Position numbers and translations under genes: made by a program. From JAABYT01 sp041581935 (GTDB lineage: Bacteria; Pseudomonadota; Gammaproteobacteria; HK1), in NCBI GenBank assembly GCA_041581935.1, contig JBFICP010000095.1:1-11252 (forward strand): a stretch of DNA of 11,252 nucleotides, read 5' to 3'. The notes beneath the pieces were generated by a model. That model saw only the letters and a program-made list of their open reading frames with translations. It had not been told where the DNA came from and did no database searches. Below are positions 1 to 8,954 of this stretch, in pieces. The number at the start of each line of letters is the position of its first letter. The first letter of the stretch is position 1.

Positions 1-1128
1 AAACGCGTCCGTCATCGTGACACCCTTGCGCGAATCGGCGGCGACGAGTTCGGCATCATCATGCGTGATTGCTCCCTCGAGCATGCCGAGCATGTGGCCA
101 ACACGCTGCTCGAGCTCCTCGGCGAGCTGCGATTCAACTGGCATGGCAAACGCTATTCAATTGGTGCAAGCATCGGTCTGGTGCCATTGAATGATCCCGA
201 CAACAGCGTCTCAACTGTACTGAGCGCCGCGGACGCCGCATGTCATGCGGCAAAAGACAAAGGCGGTCATCGCGTGCTGATGTTCAGCAACGACGATACG
301 GAGCTCGCGAAGCGTCACGGCCATATGCGGTGGGTATCACGCATCAATCGGGCGTTGGACGAAAATCGTTTCAGATTGAGCTTCCAGCCCATCGCTCCGT
401 TGGCTTATGAAGTGAGTCCACCGGTTCACTACGAGCTTCTGATTCGAATGCAGGATGAGTTCGGAAACATGGTGGCTCCGGGAGCATTTTTACCCGCAGC
501 CGAGCTATACAGCCTGTCGACGAAGCTGGATCGCTGGGTACTGTCTTCGGCGTTCGGGTGGCTGGACCGTCACCCACGTCACGTCGAAGAACTCTCGGTG
601 TGTGCAATCAATCTCTCGGGTCACTCACTCGGCGACGATCAGTTTCTGGACTTCGTCGTCGATCTGTTCATCACGAGCAAGGTCCCCGCAAGCAAGATTT
701 GCTTCGAGATAACCGAGACGGCCGCCATCGAGAATCTCGAGTACGCGAGTCGGTTCATCGGCACGTTGAAGGCCCTCGGGTCACGGTTCGCGCTCGATGA
801 TTTCGGTAGCGGGCTCTCGTCGTTCGCTTACCTGAAGACGCTTCCAGTGGACTACTTGAAAATCGACGGCATGTTCATCAGGGATATTACGGACGACCCG
901 ATCCATCTCGCCATGGTGCAATCCATCAACGAGGTCGGCCATCTGATGGGCATGGAAACGGTCGCCGAATTCGTCGAGAACGACGCCATCGTGGATGTGT
1001 TGCGTGAGCTGGGCGTCGACTACGCGCAGGGTTACGGAATCTGTCCTCCGAGACCACTCGAGATATTCGAGCGCGTCGAGCACAATGAGTCGGATACCCA
1101 CAGCGCGCTTATGAGCGGAGTCGCCTAA
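1..1128 (+). CDS. GGDEF-EAL c-di-GMP cyclase/phosphodiesterase, 5' end missing
   Basis: This is the C-terminal part (375 visible residues, open to the left edge) of a protein that makes and/or degrades the second messenger cyclic di-GMP. The frame is open from base 1, so an ATG at 61 is internal. The GGDEF active-site motif is intact at visible residues 13-17, and RHRD at 4-7 lies exactly five residues before it, matching the product-inhibition I-site (RxxD). The EAL domain spans about residues 120-365. Its signature is ELLIR (E145), and the catalytic and metal-binding set known from active phosphodiesterases can all be placed: N204, E236, D266-D267 in a DDFGSG loop, K287, E323 and Q343 in QGYG. 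Both activities are therefore possible. In many dual proteins one domain is only regulatory, and the sequence does not say which. The missing N-terminus probably carries a sensor such as PAS or a membrane region. The next gene starts 126 bases downstream. Confidence 0.95.
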   Translation, partial: KRVRHRDTLARIGGDEFGIIMRDCSLEHAEHVANTLLELLGELRFNWHGKRYSIGASIGLVPLNDPDNSVSTVLSAADAACHAAKDKGGHRVLMFSNDDTELAKRHGHMRWVSRINRALDENRFRLSFQPIAPLAYEVSPPVHYELLIRMQDEFGNMVAPGAFLPAAELYSLSTKLDRWVLSSAFGWLDRHPRHVEELSVCAINLSGHSLGDDQFLDFVVDLFITSKVPASKICFEITETAAIENLEYASRFIGTLKALGSRFALDDFGSGLSSFAYLKTLPVDYLKIDGMFIRDITDDPIHLAMVQSINEVGHLMGMETVAEFVENDAIVDVLRELGVDYAQGYGICPPRPLEIFERVEHNESDTHSALMSGVA

Positions 1129-1140
1129 GCGGCTGCCGCT
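1128..1140 (+). other. Short stem-loop at the stop codon of the GGDEF-EAL gene
   Basis: AGCGG and CCGCT form a perfect five-base-pair stem around a CTG loop, beginning at the last base of the TAA stop codon. There is no T-run after it, so it does not meet the criteria for an intrinsic terminator. It may be a weak 3'-end structure or chance in GC-rich DNA. Confidence 0.25.
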
Positions 1141-1195
1141 CGAACCGTATCGCGCTCTCGGGTTTCGGCCTGACGTCACCCAGACCAACCTGCAC

Positions 1196-1209
1196 CGCAT
1201 CGAAATGCG
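1196..1209 (+). other. Stem-loop in the leader of the EamA transporter gene
   Basis: CGCAT and ATGCG pair perfectly around a CGAA loop, 45 bases before the transporter start codon. A second possible pairing follows: GCCCG at 1209-1213 with CGGGC at 1224-1228. No known riboswitch or attenuator pattern is recognisable, so a regulatory role is only a possibility. Confidence 0.2.
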
Positions 1210-1254
1210 CCCGATGTCCCGCCCGGGCAAAGGCTGGGTTAGGCTTCGGAAGTC

Positions 1255-2133
1255 ATGGGCATATGTGCAAATCCCATCACTCCGGTGGTGCTGGCGCTCG
1301 GGGCCGCGTTTCTGTTCGCGCTCGGCATTCAATTCACGCGCAAGGGTCTGCTGCATACCGACCCGCGCACCGGGACGCTCATCAGCATCGGAGCCGCCAC
1401 GCTGCTCTACTGGTCGGTATCGCCCTGGCTGCTCGAGCGTCACTACTGGCTGTCGCCGGCCATCGCCCTGTTCGCCGCCATCGGTCTGTTCCGCCCGTTC
1501 CTCTCTTCGAACCTTTCCATGGCTGGCACCAAGTACCTGGGCGCCACCATCTCGAGCACTCTTGCGTCCACGTCGCCATTGTTCGGGGTTGCCCTCGGGG
1601 TGCTGCTGCTCGGCGAATATCTGGGTCTCGACATCGCCATTGGAACCGCTGCCATCGTCGCCGGGGTCATCGTGCTGTCCTGGCGCGACGACGTATCGCG
1701 CGCCTGGCCGTGGTGGGCGCTGATGCTGCCAATCGGCGCCGCGTGCCTGCGCAGCGTTGCGCAGGCCTTTGCAAAGCTCGGCATGGAGAGCCTGCCGAGT
1801 CCCTATTTCGTCGGCCTTGTGGGCTACAGTGTTTCCTTTCTGGTTGCCGTCGTCGACCATCGGTGGCGCGGCGTGGCACCAGGTGTCGTGCTCAATCGCG
1901 GTTGCGGTTGGCTGGTGCTGACGGGACTCAGCTATGGCTTCGCGATCCTGTCTTTGAACAATGCGCTGAACTGCGGCCGACTCTCGGTGGTTGCGCCCAT
2001 CGTGGCATGTGCGCCACTGTTCACGCTTCTGCTCGGTGTGTCGCTGTTTCGAGAAGGCGCGGTTACGGGCCGCGTGGTGCTCGCCGTCCTTCTGGTCGTC
2101 CCCGGCGTAGTTCTCATCAGCATGGAGCCGTGA
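1255..2133 (+). CDS. EamA/DMT-superfamily membrane transporter
   Basis: This 292-residue inner-membrane protein has the usual length and layout of the drug/metabolite transporter superfamily: two homologous EamA repeats of about five helices each. Repeat 1 covers roughly residues 7-142, from a first helix starting LALGAAFLFALG to the typical repeat end GEYLGLDIAIG followed by a helix. A basic loop around WRDDVSRAW leads into repeat 2 (about 155-290), which ends with an SVVAPIVACAPLFTLLLG helix and a final VVLAVLLVVPGVVLISM helix. Members export or import small metabolites such as amino acids, nucleosides or sugars, but the substrate cannot be assigned. The start is bounded by an in-frame TAG at 1240-1242. 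A GGAAG lies only two bases before the ATG, so ribosome binding looks suboptimal. The gaps on either side (126 and 86 bases) leave it unclear whether it is transcribed with its neighbours. Confidence 0.93.
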   Translation: MGICANPITPVVLALGAAFLFALGIQFTRKGLLHTDPRTGTLISIGAATLLYWSVSPWLLERHYWLSPAIALFAAIGLFRPFLSSNLSMAGTKYLGATISSTLASTSPLFGVALGVLLLGEYLGLDIAIGTAAIVAGVIVLSWRDDVSRAWPWWALMLPIGAACLRSVAQAFAKLGMESLPSPYFVGLVGYSVSFLVAVVDHRWRGVAPGVVLNRGCGWLVLTGLSYGFAILSLNNALNCGRLSVVAPIVACAPLFTLLLGVSLFREGAVTGRVVLAVLLVVPGVVLISMEP

Positions 2134-2219
2134 TTCGAACGAATGAAACCCGGGTGCGAATTCCCTTCCACGGTGCTAATCTTGCGCCAAGCCCTCCGAT
2201 TGCAGCACCGCGTGTTCCC

Positions 2220-3065
2220 ATGAAAACAATCCTGGTGCCATTTTACGACGACGACATAGCCCAAGCCGCGCTTAGCACATCGTGGCTGGTAGCGGAGCGA
2301 TTCTCGAGCTATGTCGAAGCGTTGTTCGTCATGCGGCCACCGCAGATTTTCGATGGCGAAGGGATCGCCCTGGCCGGATCGTACATGACTCAACTCAAGG
2401 ACGAGGAACGCCGCCTGGCGGAAAGCGCACACAAGCGGTTCCAGTCGGTCATTGAATCCCGTGGAGTGCAGCTCGCTGACGTCGGTACCCCGTCGGACAA
2501 TGTGACCGCCGGTTGGCGGGAGACCGAGGGCCTCGAGGGTCAGGTCATAGGCGACTACGGACGGCTTTTCGATCTAATCGTCATTGGACGTAATTTCGGT
2601 CAGCCCTGGATCGACTGGAGCGTCATGTGCGAGGCGGCGCTATTCGAAACGGGACGTCCGGTGCTCGTGGCGGGCGCAGAGACGCCGACGTCCATCGGCG
2701 AGCGAATCGTGGTTGCATGGAATGGAAGCACCGAGACGGCGCGTTGCATCGCGTTCAGCATGCCGTTTCTCGAGCGGGCTGATTCCGTAGTGGTTTTGAG
2801 CGTCGAAGGCTGGCAGGTACCGGGCCCGAGTGGCGATCAAATTACCGCCCATCTGAAGCGAAACGGTATCAAGGCGACTTTCAGCAACGTGGTTTCCGGA
2901 GCTCGCACGGTGGGTGAGGCGATCCTCGATGAGACCAAGGCTCTGAATGCCGATCTCATTGTCAAGGGCGCCTATACACACAGCCGACTGCGTCAACTGG
3001 TCTTCGGCGGCGCGACTCGGCATCTGTTGACCAACACTCCCATACCTTTGTTCATGGCCCACTGA
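2220..3065 (+). CDS. Tandem-domain universal stress protein (UspA family)
   Basis: This 281-residue cytoplasmic protein consists of two UspA-like domains, at about residues 1-151 and 160-281. The first begins with MKTILVPF and ends with GRPVLVAGAE. The second begins with ERIVVAWNGS and ends with TPIPLFMAH, the usual Usp terminal strand. The ATP-binding signature of nucleotide-binding Usps (G-x2-G-x9-G-S/T) is altered in the second domain: it reads G250-A-Y-T253 followed nine residues later by G263-G264. The second Gly is thus Thr and the final Ser/Thr is Gly. In the first domain the equivalent region (GRNFGQPWIDWS) is also not canonical. ATP binding is therefore doubtful. Family members help cells through starvation, oxidative or other stress, usually by unknown mechanisms. 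The reading frame stays open far upstream inside the transporter gene, but homology begins at this ATG. No Shine-Dalgarno sequence is obvious. Confidence 0.94.
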   Translation: MKTILVPFYDDDIAQAALSTSWLVAERFSSYVEALFVMRPPQIFDGEGIALAGSYMTQLKDEERRLAESAHKRFQSVIESRGVQLADVGTPSDNVTAGWRETEGLEGQVIGDYGRLFDLIVIGRNFGQPWIDWSVMCEAALFETGRPVLVAGAETPTSIGERIVVAWNGSTETARCIAFSMPFLERADSVVVLSVEGWQVPGPSGDQITAHLKRNGIKATFSNVVSGARTVGEAILDETKALNADLIVKGAYTHSRLRQLVFGGATRHLLTNTPIPLFMAH

Positions 3066-3092
3066 CGCCGGGCGGGCGCATCATCGCCACCA

Positions 3093-3109
3093 CGCCTGCG
3101 CTTGAGGCG
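3093..3109 (+). other. Small stem-loop between the stress-protein and cyclase genes
   Basis: CGCCT and AGGCG form a five-base-pair stem with a seven-base loop. It lies in the 79-base gap and lacks a following T-run. Its right arm overlaps GAGGCG, which could serve as the ribosome-binding site for the ATG at 3116. Folding could therefore mask that site, which is inference only. Confidence 0.2.
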
Positions 3110-3115
3110 ACGGGG

Positions 3116-3144
3116 ATGGCCGACTTTCAACAGAGCAACTCGCG

Positions 3145-3148
<4 letters not shown>
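3116..3148 (+). other. Ten-codon leader reading frame overlapping the cyclase start
   Basis: An ATG at 3116 opens a ten-residue frame (MADFQQSNSR) whose TGA (3146-3148) overlaps the GTG start of the cyclase gene in a GTGA arrangement. GAGGCG at 3104-3109 sits six bases before this ATG, a better ribosome-binding position than anything before the GTG. It could be a minicistron that couples translation to the cyclase. Alternatively it is the true N-terminus of the cyclase, separated from it by a frameshift or sequencing error. It could also be chance. Confidence 0.3.
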
Positions 3149-4203
<1,055 letters not shown>

Positions 4204-4217
4204 CGTGCTGCTGCGAC

Positions 4218-6605
4218 ATGCGATTTCTGAAGCATTTCGTTTTTTTGTCCGGAAGTATCGTCATCGTCGCCATCGCGTCACTGTGGTTCGCAGTTCGGGC
4301 CAGCTTGCCGCAGCTCGACGGTGATCTCTCGGTCTCCGGGCTCGGAGAGTCGGCGCATGTCGTGCGCGATGCGATCGGCGTTGTGACGATTCGCGCCGCG
4401 AGCCGGCGCGACGCGGCCCTGGCAACGGGGTTCGCGCACGCCCAGGATCGATTTTTTCAGATGGACCTGATGCGCCGCCTGGCCGCCGGAGAGCTGGCAG
4501 CCGTGGTGGGAGAGGCGGCCGCCGATTATGATGCACGACAACGCGTCCATCGCATGCGTCACGTCGCGCGCGACGTGCTGGAAGCGGCAAGCGATGCAGA
4601 GCGCGAAGTCGTCGAGGCCTACGCCATCGGCGTCAACGCCGGTCTCCGGTCGTTGACCGTGCGACCCTTTGAATATCTTTTGCTGCGGGTCGAGCCGTCC
4701 GAATGGCGTGCCGAGGATACCGTGCTGGTGGTGCTCGCCATGTATTTCCGTCTGCACGACGAGCGCGCCGAGCGAGAGTCGAATCTCGGACGGCTGCGCG
4801 ACGCGTTGCCACCCGAAATGTTCGATTTTTTGACCCAGGCGGGCACCACCTGGGATGCTCCCCTTCTCGGTGGGCCCCTGCACTCGCTGCCGGTGCCCGA
4901 CGCCCGAGTCTGCGACGTCGGCCGCGCAGTGCAACCGGACCTCGTGCGTGCGCGGCGCGTTCGGCCGTCCATGCAAGAGGCGAGCGCACCAGTGGGCAGT
5001 AATGCGTGGGCAGTATCCCCGCGGCGTACACGCGAAGGGGTTGCCATGCTCGCCAACGACATGCATCTGGGTCTCGCAGTGCCGAACACCTGGTTCCGCC
5101 TTCGCCTGGTGATTGAAGACGCTTCGCTTCGCGACGAGCATCTCGATGTGAGCGGCGTGAGCCTTCCCGGCACGCCGGCGATGGTGGCAGGCAGCAACGG
5201 AAGTACCGCCTGGGGATTCACCAACACTTACGGAGACTGGGTCGATCTGGTGGAGCTCGAGATCGACCCGGAGGATCCGCAGCGTTACCGCACCGCGGAC
5301 GGGTTCCGCACATTCGGCGAGCACACGGAGGTGATTCAGGTTCGCGGTGCGGAGCCTCGAACGATCACGGTGCGCAGCACCGTGTGGGGGCCGGTCATCG
5401 AGGTCGACAGCCGCGGCCGGTCACGCGCCCTGCGCTGGCTCGCGCACGATCCACAGGCGACCAATTTCAGCCTGCTCGCTATGGAGCGGGCAAGGAACGT
5501 GCACGAGGCCATGGATATCGCCAACCGCAGCGGAATTCCGCCACAGAACGTGATTCTCGCCGACCGCGACGGCCACATCGCCTGGACCGTGATGGGCAGG
5601 ATTCCGCAGCGAGCCGGCTACGATCCGCGATTACCGAGCAGCTGGGCCGAGCCCGGACGCGGCTGGTTCGGCTGGCTGCCGGCGAATGACTATCCGCGCA
5701 TTCTCGACCCTTCGACTGGCGCGCTCTGGTCGGCCAACACGCGGGCGTTGGACGGCCCGGCGCTCGACGCCATCGGTGACGGCGGCTTCGCCCTCGGCGC
5801 ACGGGCGACGCAGATCCGCGATGCGCTGCTTTCACTCGAAAACGCTACCGAGGCCGCAATGCTGGCTATTCAGCTCGACGATCGTGCTCTGTTTCTCTCC
5901 CGCTGGCGCCGGCTCATGCTGGACGTGCTGGCCAGCGGCGCGGCAACCGACGAACCGCGCCGCGCCCGGGCGCGACAAGTGGTGGAGAGCGGCGGGCACA
6001 ACGCGGCGGTGGACGATGCCGGTTACCGGCTGGTTCGAAACTTCCGCCGCGAAGTGGCGCGGCGCGCGTGGGCGATGATCCTGGCCGGCTGCGCGCGGCC
6101 GGACGGCGGCAAGCTTCCATCGGGCATGCGTCAATGGGAGGGGGCGCTGTGGAGAATCATCGAGGAGCGTCCCACGCACCTGCTCGATTCGAGCTACGCT
6201 GATTGGCAGGAGTTTCTGCTTGCAGCCGCCGACGCGGCGGTCCGAGACTGCGGCGACGAAGCGCTCGAACGGTGCACCTGGGGCCGCGCCAATGTGCTCA
6301 ACATGCGCCATCCTCTGGGGCGTGCGGCGCCGCTGCTGGCGGCCTGGCTCGATATGCCCGCAAGCCCCATGCCGGGCGATCTGAACGTGCCACGCGTGCA
6401 GGCCCCGGCCATAGGAGCGTCGCAGCGATTCGCGGTGATACCCGGGCGCGAAGAGTCCGGATACTTTCATATGCCGGGTGGACAGAGCGGTCATCCCATG
6501 TCGCCGTTCTACGACGCCGGCCATCGCGACTGGGCCGAAGGCGAGCCGACGCCGTTTCTCCCCGGCCCCGACCGCCACCGACTGACGCTGAAGCCCGTCG
6601 ACTAG
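4218..6605 (+). CDS. Penicillin acylase family Ntn hydrolase, membrane-anchored
   Basis: This 795-residue precursor belongs to the penicillin amidase family, periplasmic amide hydrolases that include penicillin, cephalosporin and acyl-homoserine-lactone acylases. Residues about 7-27 form one hydrophobic helix after a basic start. It has no lipobox and no clear signal-peptidase site, so the enzyme is probably tethered to the inner membrane and faces the periplasm. The alpha-chain region carries the family block GFAHAQDRFFQMDLMRR (71-87). The expected self-cleavage lies between G260 and S261 in VGSNAW, making S261 the N-terminal nucleophile of the beta chain. Other family landmarks are GSNGSTAWGFTN (325-336, oxyanion-loop region), N507 in SANTRA (counterpart of the oxyanion Asn of E. 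coli penicillin G acylase) and GGQSGHPMSP (754-763). All catalytic landmarks are present, so it is probably active. The substrate is unknown. The 14-base gap after the cyclase suggests one transcript. A Shine-Dalgarno sequence is not evident. Confidence 0.95.
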   Translation: MRFLKHFVFLSGSIVIVAIASLWFAVRASLPQLDGDLSVSGLGESAHVVRDAIGVVTIRAASRRDAALATGFAHAQDRFFQMDLMRRLAAGELAAVVGEAAADYDARQRVHRMRHVARDVLEAASDAEREVVEAYAIGVNAGLRSLTVRPFEYLLLRVEPSEWRAEDTVLVVLAMYFRLHDERAERESNLGRLRDALPPEMFDFLTQAGTTWDAPLLGGPLHSLPVPDARVCDVGRAVQPDLVRARRVRPSMQEASAPVGSNAWAVSPRRTREGVAMLANDMHLGLAVPNTWFRLRLVIEDASLRDEHLDVSGVSLPGTPAMVAGSNGSTAWGFTNTYGDWVDLVELEIDPEDPQRYRTADGFRTFGEHTEVIQVRGAEPRTITVRSTVWGPVIEVDSRGRSRALRWLAHDPQATNFSLLAMERARNVHEAMDIANRSGIPPQNVILADRDGHIAWTVMGRIPQRAGYDPRLPSSWAEPGRGWFGWLPANDYPRILDPSTGALWSANTRALDGPALDAIGDGGFALGARATQIRDALLSLENATEAAMLAIQLDDRALFLSRWRRLMLDVLASGAATDEPRRARARQVVESGGHNAAVDDAGYRLVRNFRREVARRAWAMILAGCARPDGGKLPSGMRQWEGALWRIIEERPTHLLDSSYADWQEFLLAAADAAVRDCGDEALERCTWGRANVLNMRHPLGRAAPLLAAWLDMPASPMPGDLNVPRVQAPAIGASQRFAVIPGREESGYFHMPGGQSGHPMSPFYDAGHRDWAEGEPTPFLPGPDRHRLTLKPVD

Positions 6606-6648
6606 CTGCTAGGCTTAAGTTTTGCGCACGGCGAACGCGCCCCAGGTC

Positions 6649-8871
6649 ATGAAGGTCATTCTCGATTCCGATCGCATCGCGATCATCGTCACCGCGACCG
6701 CGCTGGGTGTGCTCGTGCTGATGGCGCTGCTGCTCGCCGGTGCACCGCTTTACACGGAAGACCTGTGGTGGCACCTCAAGGCCGGGGAGATGTACGTCTC
6801 CGAAGGACCCTGGCCGAAGGCCGACTGGATGCTGCACACGGCCAGCAGCGATGCGCCGATTCAGCACGAGTGGTTGTTCGGCGTGTCGGTATTTGCCCTG
6901 GAGCGGGCGCTGGGATTTCACGGATTGCGTATCGTCCATGCGGCCGCCGTCGCCGTAATTATCTGGACGGCATTTTCGATGTTCAGACGTGCGGGCGGCG
7001 GGTCGGCTGCCGCCTGCTTTGCTACCTGCGTTTTCGTCGTGCTCGCCTGGTTTCGCTTGTTTCAATTTCGCCCGGACCTTGTCAGCATCTTTGCCACTCT
7101 GATCGGCTACCGGTTGCTGATGGAGCACGAAGACGCCCCATCCTGGCGCCGCGTTGCCGCTTACGCGCTGATGATCGCGCTCTGGGTCAATTTTCACTCG
7201 TTATTTTTGGTCGGCCTGAACCTGCTCATTGCAGCGATACTGGGCATTGCACTGGCCGCAGCAATCGATCATTACATTTGCCGTGATGAGGACGGCAGGA
7301 ACTTGCGCGCAGGGCACCGCAGGCGGCTCGCGCTGCGCCTAGGCGCCGCGCTGGTAATCGGACTGCTGGTCGCATTACTCAATCCGCGAGGGATCGAGCA
7401 ACATCTCACGTTTTTCTCCTCCACGCAGAGCACCGCAATTTGGAACGTGACCGACGAGTGGTCGCATTTCCACCCGTTCGACTTCAATGCTAATCACGCC
7501 AGCATAACGCTGCCCATGTGGCTCGTTGCAGACGGCGTGATTCTGGTCTTTCTCGCCCATGCGACAGCCTCCCTTGTGCGCTTTTTCAGGTCGCGTACCG
7601 CCGAAGCTCTGAATGATTTCGATCCCGTGCGATTCGGACTCGCACTCGCCTCAATCGTCGCGTTTTTGATTTCCATTCGCTTTCTGTGGATGAGTGTTTT
7701 TCCTTTGCTTTACGTTTTGCACGGCTTGAGACAGCTTAACCGAGAGCGCGTTCGTGCATCGATCGGCGTGGCGTGGCTGATGGCGCTTGCAAGCGTAGTG
7801 CTCGCGGCATGGTTTTCGGTCAGCTACGGAATCGGTAATTTGGTAGCGCGCTTCGGAAATTCACCCGTTGATTACTTCACCATGCCTTTCCGCAGTCACA
7901 AGTTTCACGCGGAGGGCGTTCACTTCCTTTCCGGGTCACGGCTCGAAGGTCGTCTCTTCAATTCCTATGCTATGGGCGGCTTTCTCGGATATTGGCTTGC
8001 GCCCCGCCTGCGCACGTTCGTCGATAGTCGGGCGGAGCACTACGACAGTGACGTGTATCTCGACTATTCGGCAATCACGAAGATGCTCGGTCGCAAGCCC
8101 GGCGAGACATTTCTCGATATCCTCGATCGCCGCAATGTCGATATTTTCTTCGGTATCGGATTTCCCGGTTGGTGGCACACGGTTTACACGACCATGCATC
8201 TCGACGGAGTTCCGGGTTGGCTTCTGGTGTCGCGTTCTTTCCGTCACGCCATTTACCTGCGAAACGACCCGAGCAACAGGGAAAATCTCGAGCGAGTCGC
8301 CGCATATTACGAAGGTGAAGGCGTTCCGTTCGACCGGGAACGGGGTCTCGATCCCAGCGCTGTTATCCGTGCGCGTCCGGACTGGGCCATCGAACGTTCC
8401 ATGCTGCCGACCGATTACCCTCAGCTTCTCGCCGACGCCGAAAGCACGGATCTCGGCAAACGACTGAAGGCGCGCAATGCCGTCGGCCTCGTGTACCTGC
8501 TAACCGGCGCCATCTCGGCGCAGATTGCCTGGGACCGGAAGACGGCGGAGGAGTTCCCGCTGGACCGTCGATCGCGCCAGCGGCTGGTCTACGGCTTGCT
8601 TCGAAACGACGCCGTTGCCGAAGCACAGTCGGTGGTTCGCGAGCTCATGGTCATCGATTCGCGCGATCGCTGGAGTCGCGATCTGGCGAAGCTGGTGGTC
8701 GAGTATCGCAATCTCGGGCGCCCGGCGGTGGCGCAGTTCGCCGGAGGCGCCCTGCAGGTGCACCGCAACTATCTTTTGTGGAAAAAGCTGCCCGCAAACA
8801 TTTCGGAAACATGGGCCGTGGAGCTCGCGATGCCCACCGAGTCGCTGGTTCTGTCACCCGCGGTGCGCTGA
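6649..8871 (+). CDS. Large GT-C-like multi-spanning membrane protein
   Basis: From the ATG at 6649 the product has 740 residues. About the first 400 form a polytopic membrane region, with the first helix at about 9-31. Right after it comes an acidic-aromatic block, E37-D-L-W-W-H, then HEWL at 73-76. This resembles the first extracytoplasmic loop of GT-C-type glycosyltransferases and related proteins, where acidic residues are catalytic. After the last helix a soluble part contains FNSYAMGGFLGYW (437-449) and FVDSRAEHY (457-465), a pattern recurring in this poorly characterised bacterial family. The C-terminal 200 residues look helical and may be repeat-like (TPR-type). A role in transferring sugar from a polyprenyl carrier is inferred from fold-level likeness only. 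A TTG at 6622, with AGG eight bases before it, would add nine residues. ATG is chosen because the protein then starts just before its first helix. The gap after the acylase is 43 bases, or 16 with the TTG start. Confidence 0.8.
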   Translation: MKVILDSDRIAIIVTATALGVLVLMALLLAGAPLYTEDLWWHLKAGEMYVSEGPWPKADWMLHTASSDAPIQHEWLFGVSVFALERALGFHGLRIVHAAAVAVIIWTAFSMFRRAGGGSAAACFATCVFVVLAWFRLFQFRPDLVSIFATLIGYRLLMEHEDAPSWRRVAAYALMIALWVNFHSLFLVGLNLLIAAILGIALAAAIDHYICRDEDGRNLRAGHRRRLALRLGAALVIGLLVALLNPRGIEQHLTFFSSTQSTAIWNVTDEWSHFHPFDFNANHASITLPMWLVADGVILVFLAHATASLVRFFRSRTAEALNDFDPVRFGLALASIVAFLISIRFLWMSVFPLLYVLHGLRQLNRERVRASIGVAWLMALASVVLAAWFSVSYGIGNLVARFGNSPVDYFTMPFRSHKFHAEGVHFLSGSRLEGRLFNSYAMGGFLGYWLAPRLRTFVDSRAEHYDSDVYLDYSAITKMLGRKPGETFLDILDRRNVDIFFGIGFPGWWHTVYTTMHLDGVPGWLLVSRSFRHAIYLRNDPSNRENLERVAAYYEGEGVPFDRERGLDPSAVIRARPDWAIERSMLPTDYPQLLADAESTDLGKRLKARNAVGLVYLLTGAISAQIAWDRKTAEEFPLDRRSRQRLVYGLLRNDAVAEAQSVVRELMVIDSRDRWSRDLAKLVVEYRNLGRPAVAQFAGGALQVHRNYLLWKKLPANISETWAVELAMPTESLVLSPAVR

Positions 8872-8954
8872 TCCTTCGAACAGCTTGGACTCCTATAGCC
8901 TCTCCATCGTAGGATCGCGACTCATCATACTGTTGCTTTCTGGACTCACTGCGC

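Noticed and set aside
1171..1178. Perfect palindrome TGACGTCA before the transporter gene
   Set aside because: It resembles the eukaryotic cAMP-response element, which has no meaning here. It does not match the bacterial CRP site (TGTGA-N6-TCACA), and an eight-base palindrome can occur by chance.
781..1860. 359-codon open frame on the - strand
   Set aside because: It lies antisense to the GGDEF-EAL and transporter genes, both of which have clear family motifs. Its composition is that of a GC-rich shadow frame.
1263..2219. Long open frame upstream of and continuous with the stress-protein gene
   Set aside because: It lies in a different frame inside the EamA transporter gene, its translation is rich in Arg, His and Cys with no family likeness, and stress-protein homology begins only at 2220.
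4278..5324. 348-codon open frame on the - strand opposite the acylase
   Set aside because: The + strand has an unmistakable penicillin acylase with its nucleophile. The antisense product shows no recognisable domain and is His/Arg/Gly-rich.
6602..6620. CTAG-CTG-CTAG and CTTAAG short palindromes after the acylase stop codon
   Set aside because: The stems are too short for a terminator or operator and there is no following T-run.
8885..8931. Possible sigma-70 promoter (TTGGAC, CATACT) before the radical SAM gene
   Set aside because: The spacing between the two hexamers is about 35 bases, and neither has a partner at 16-18 bases.
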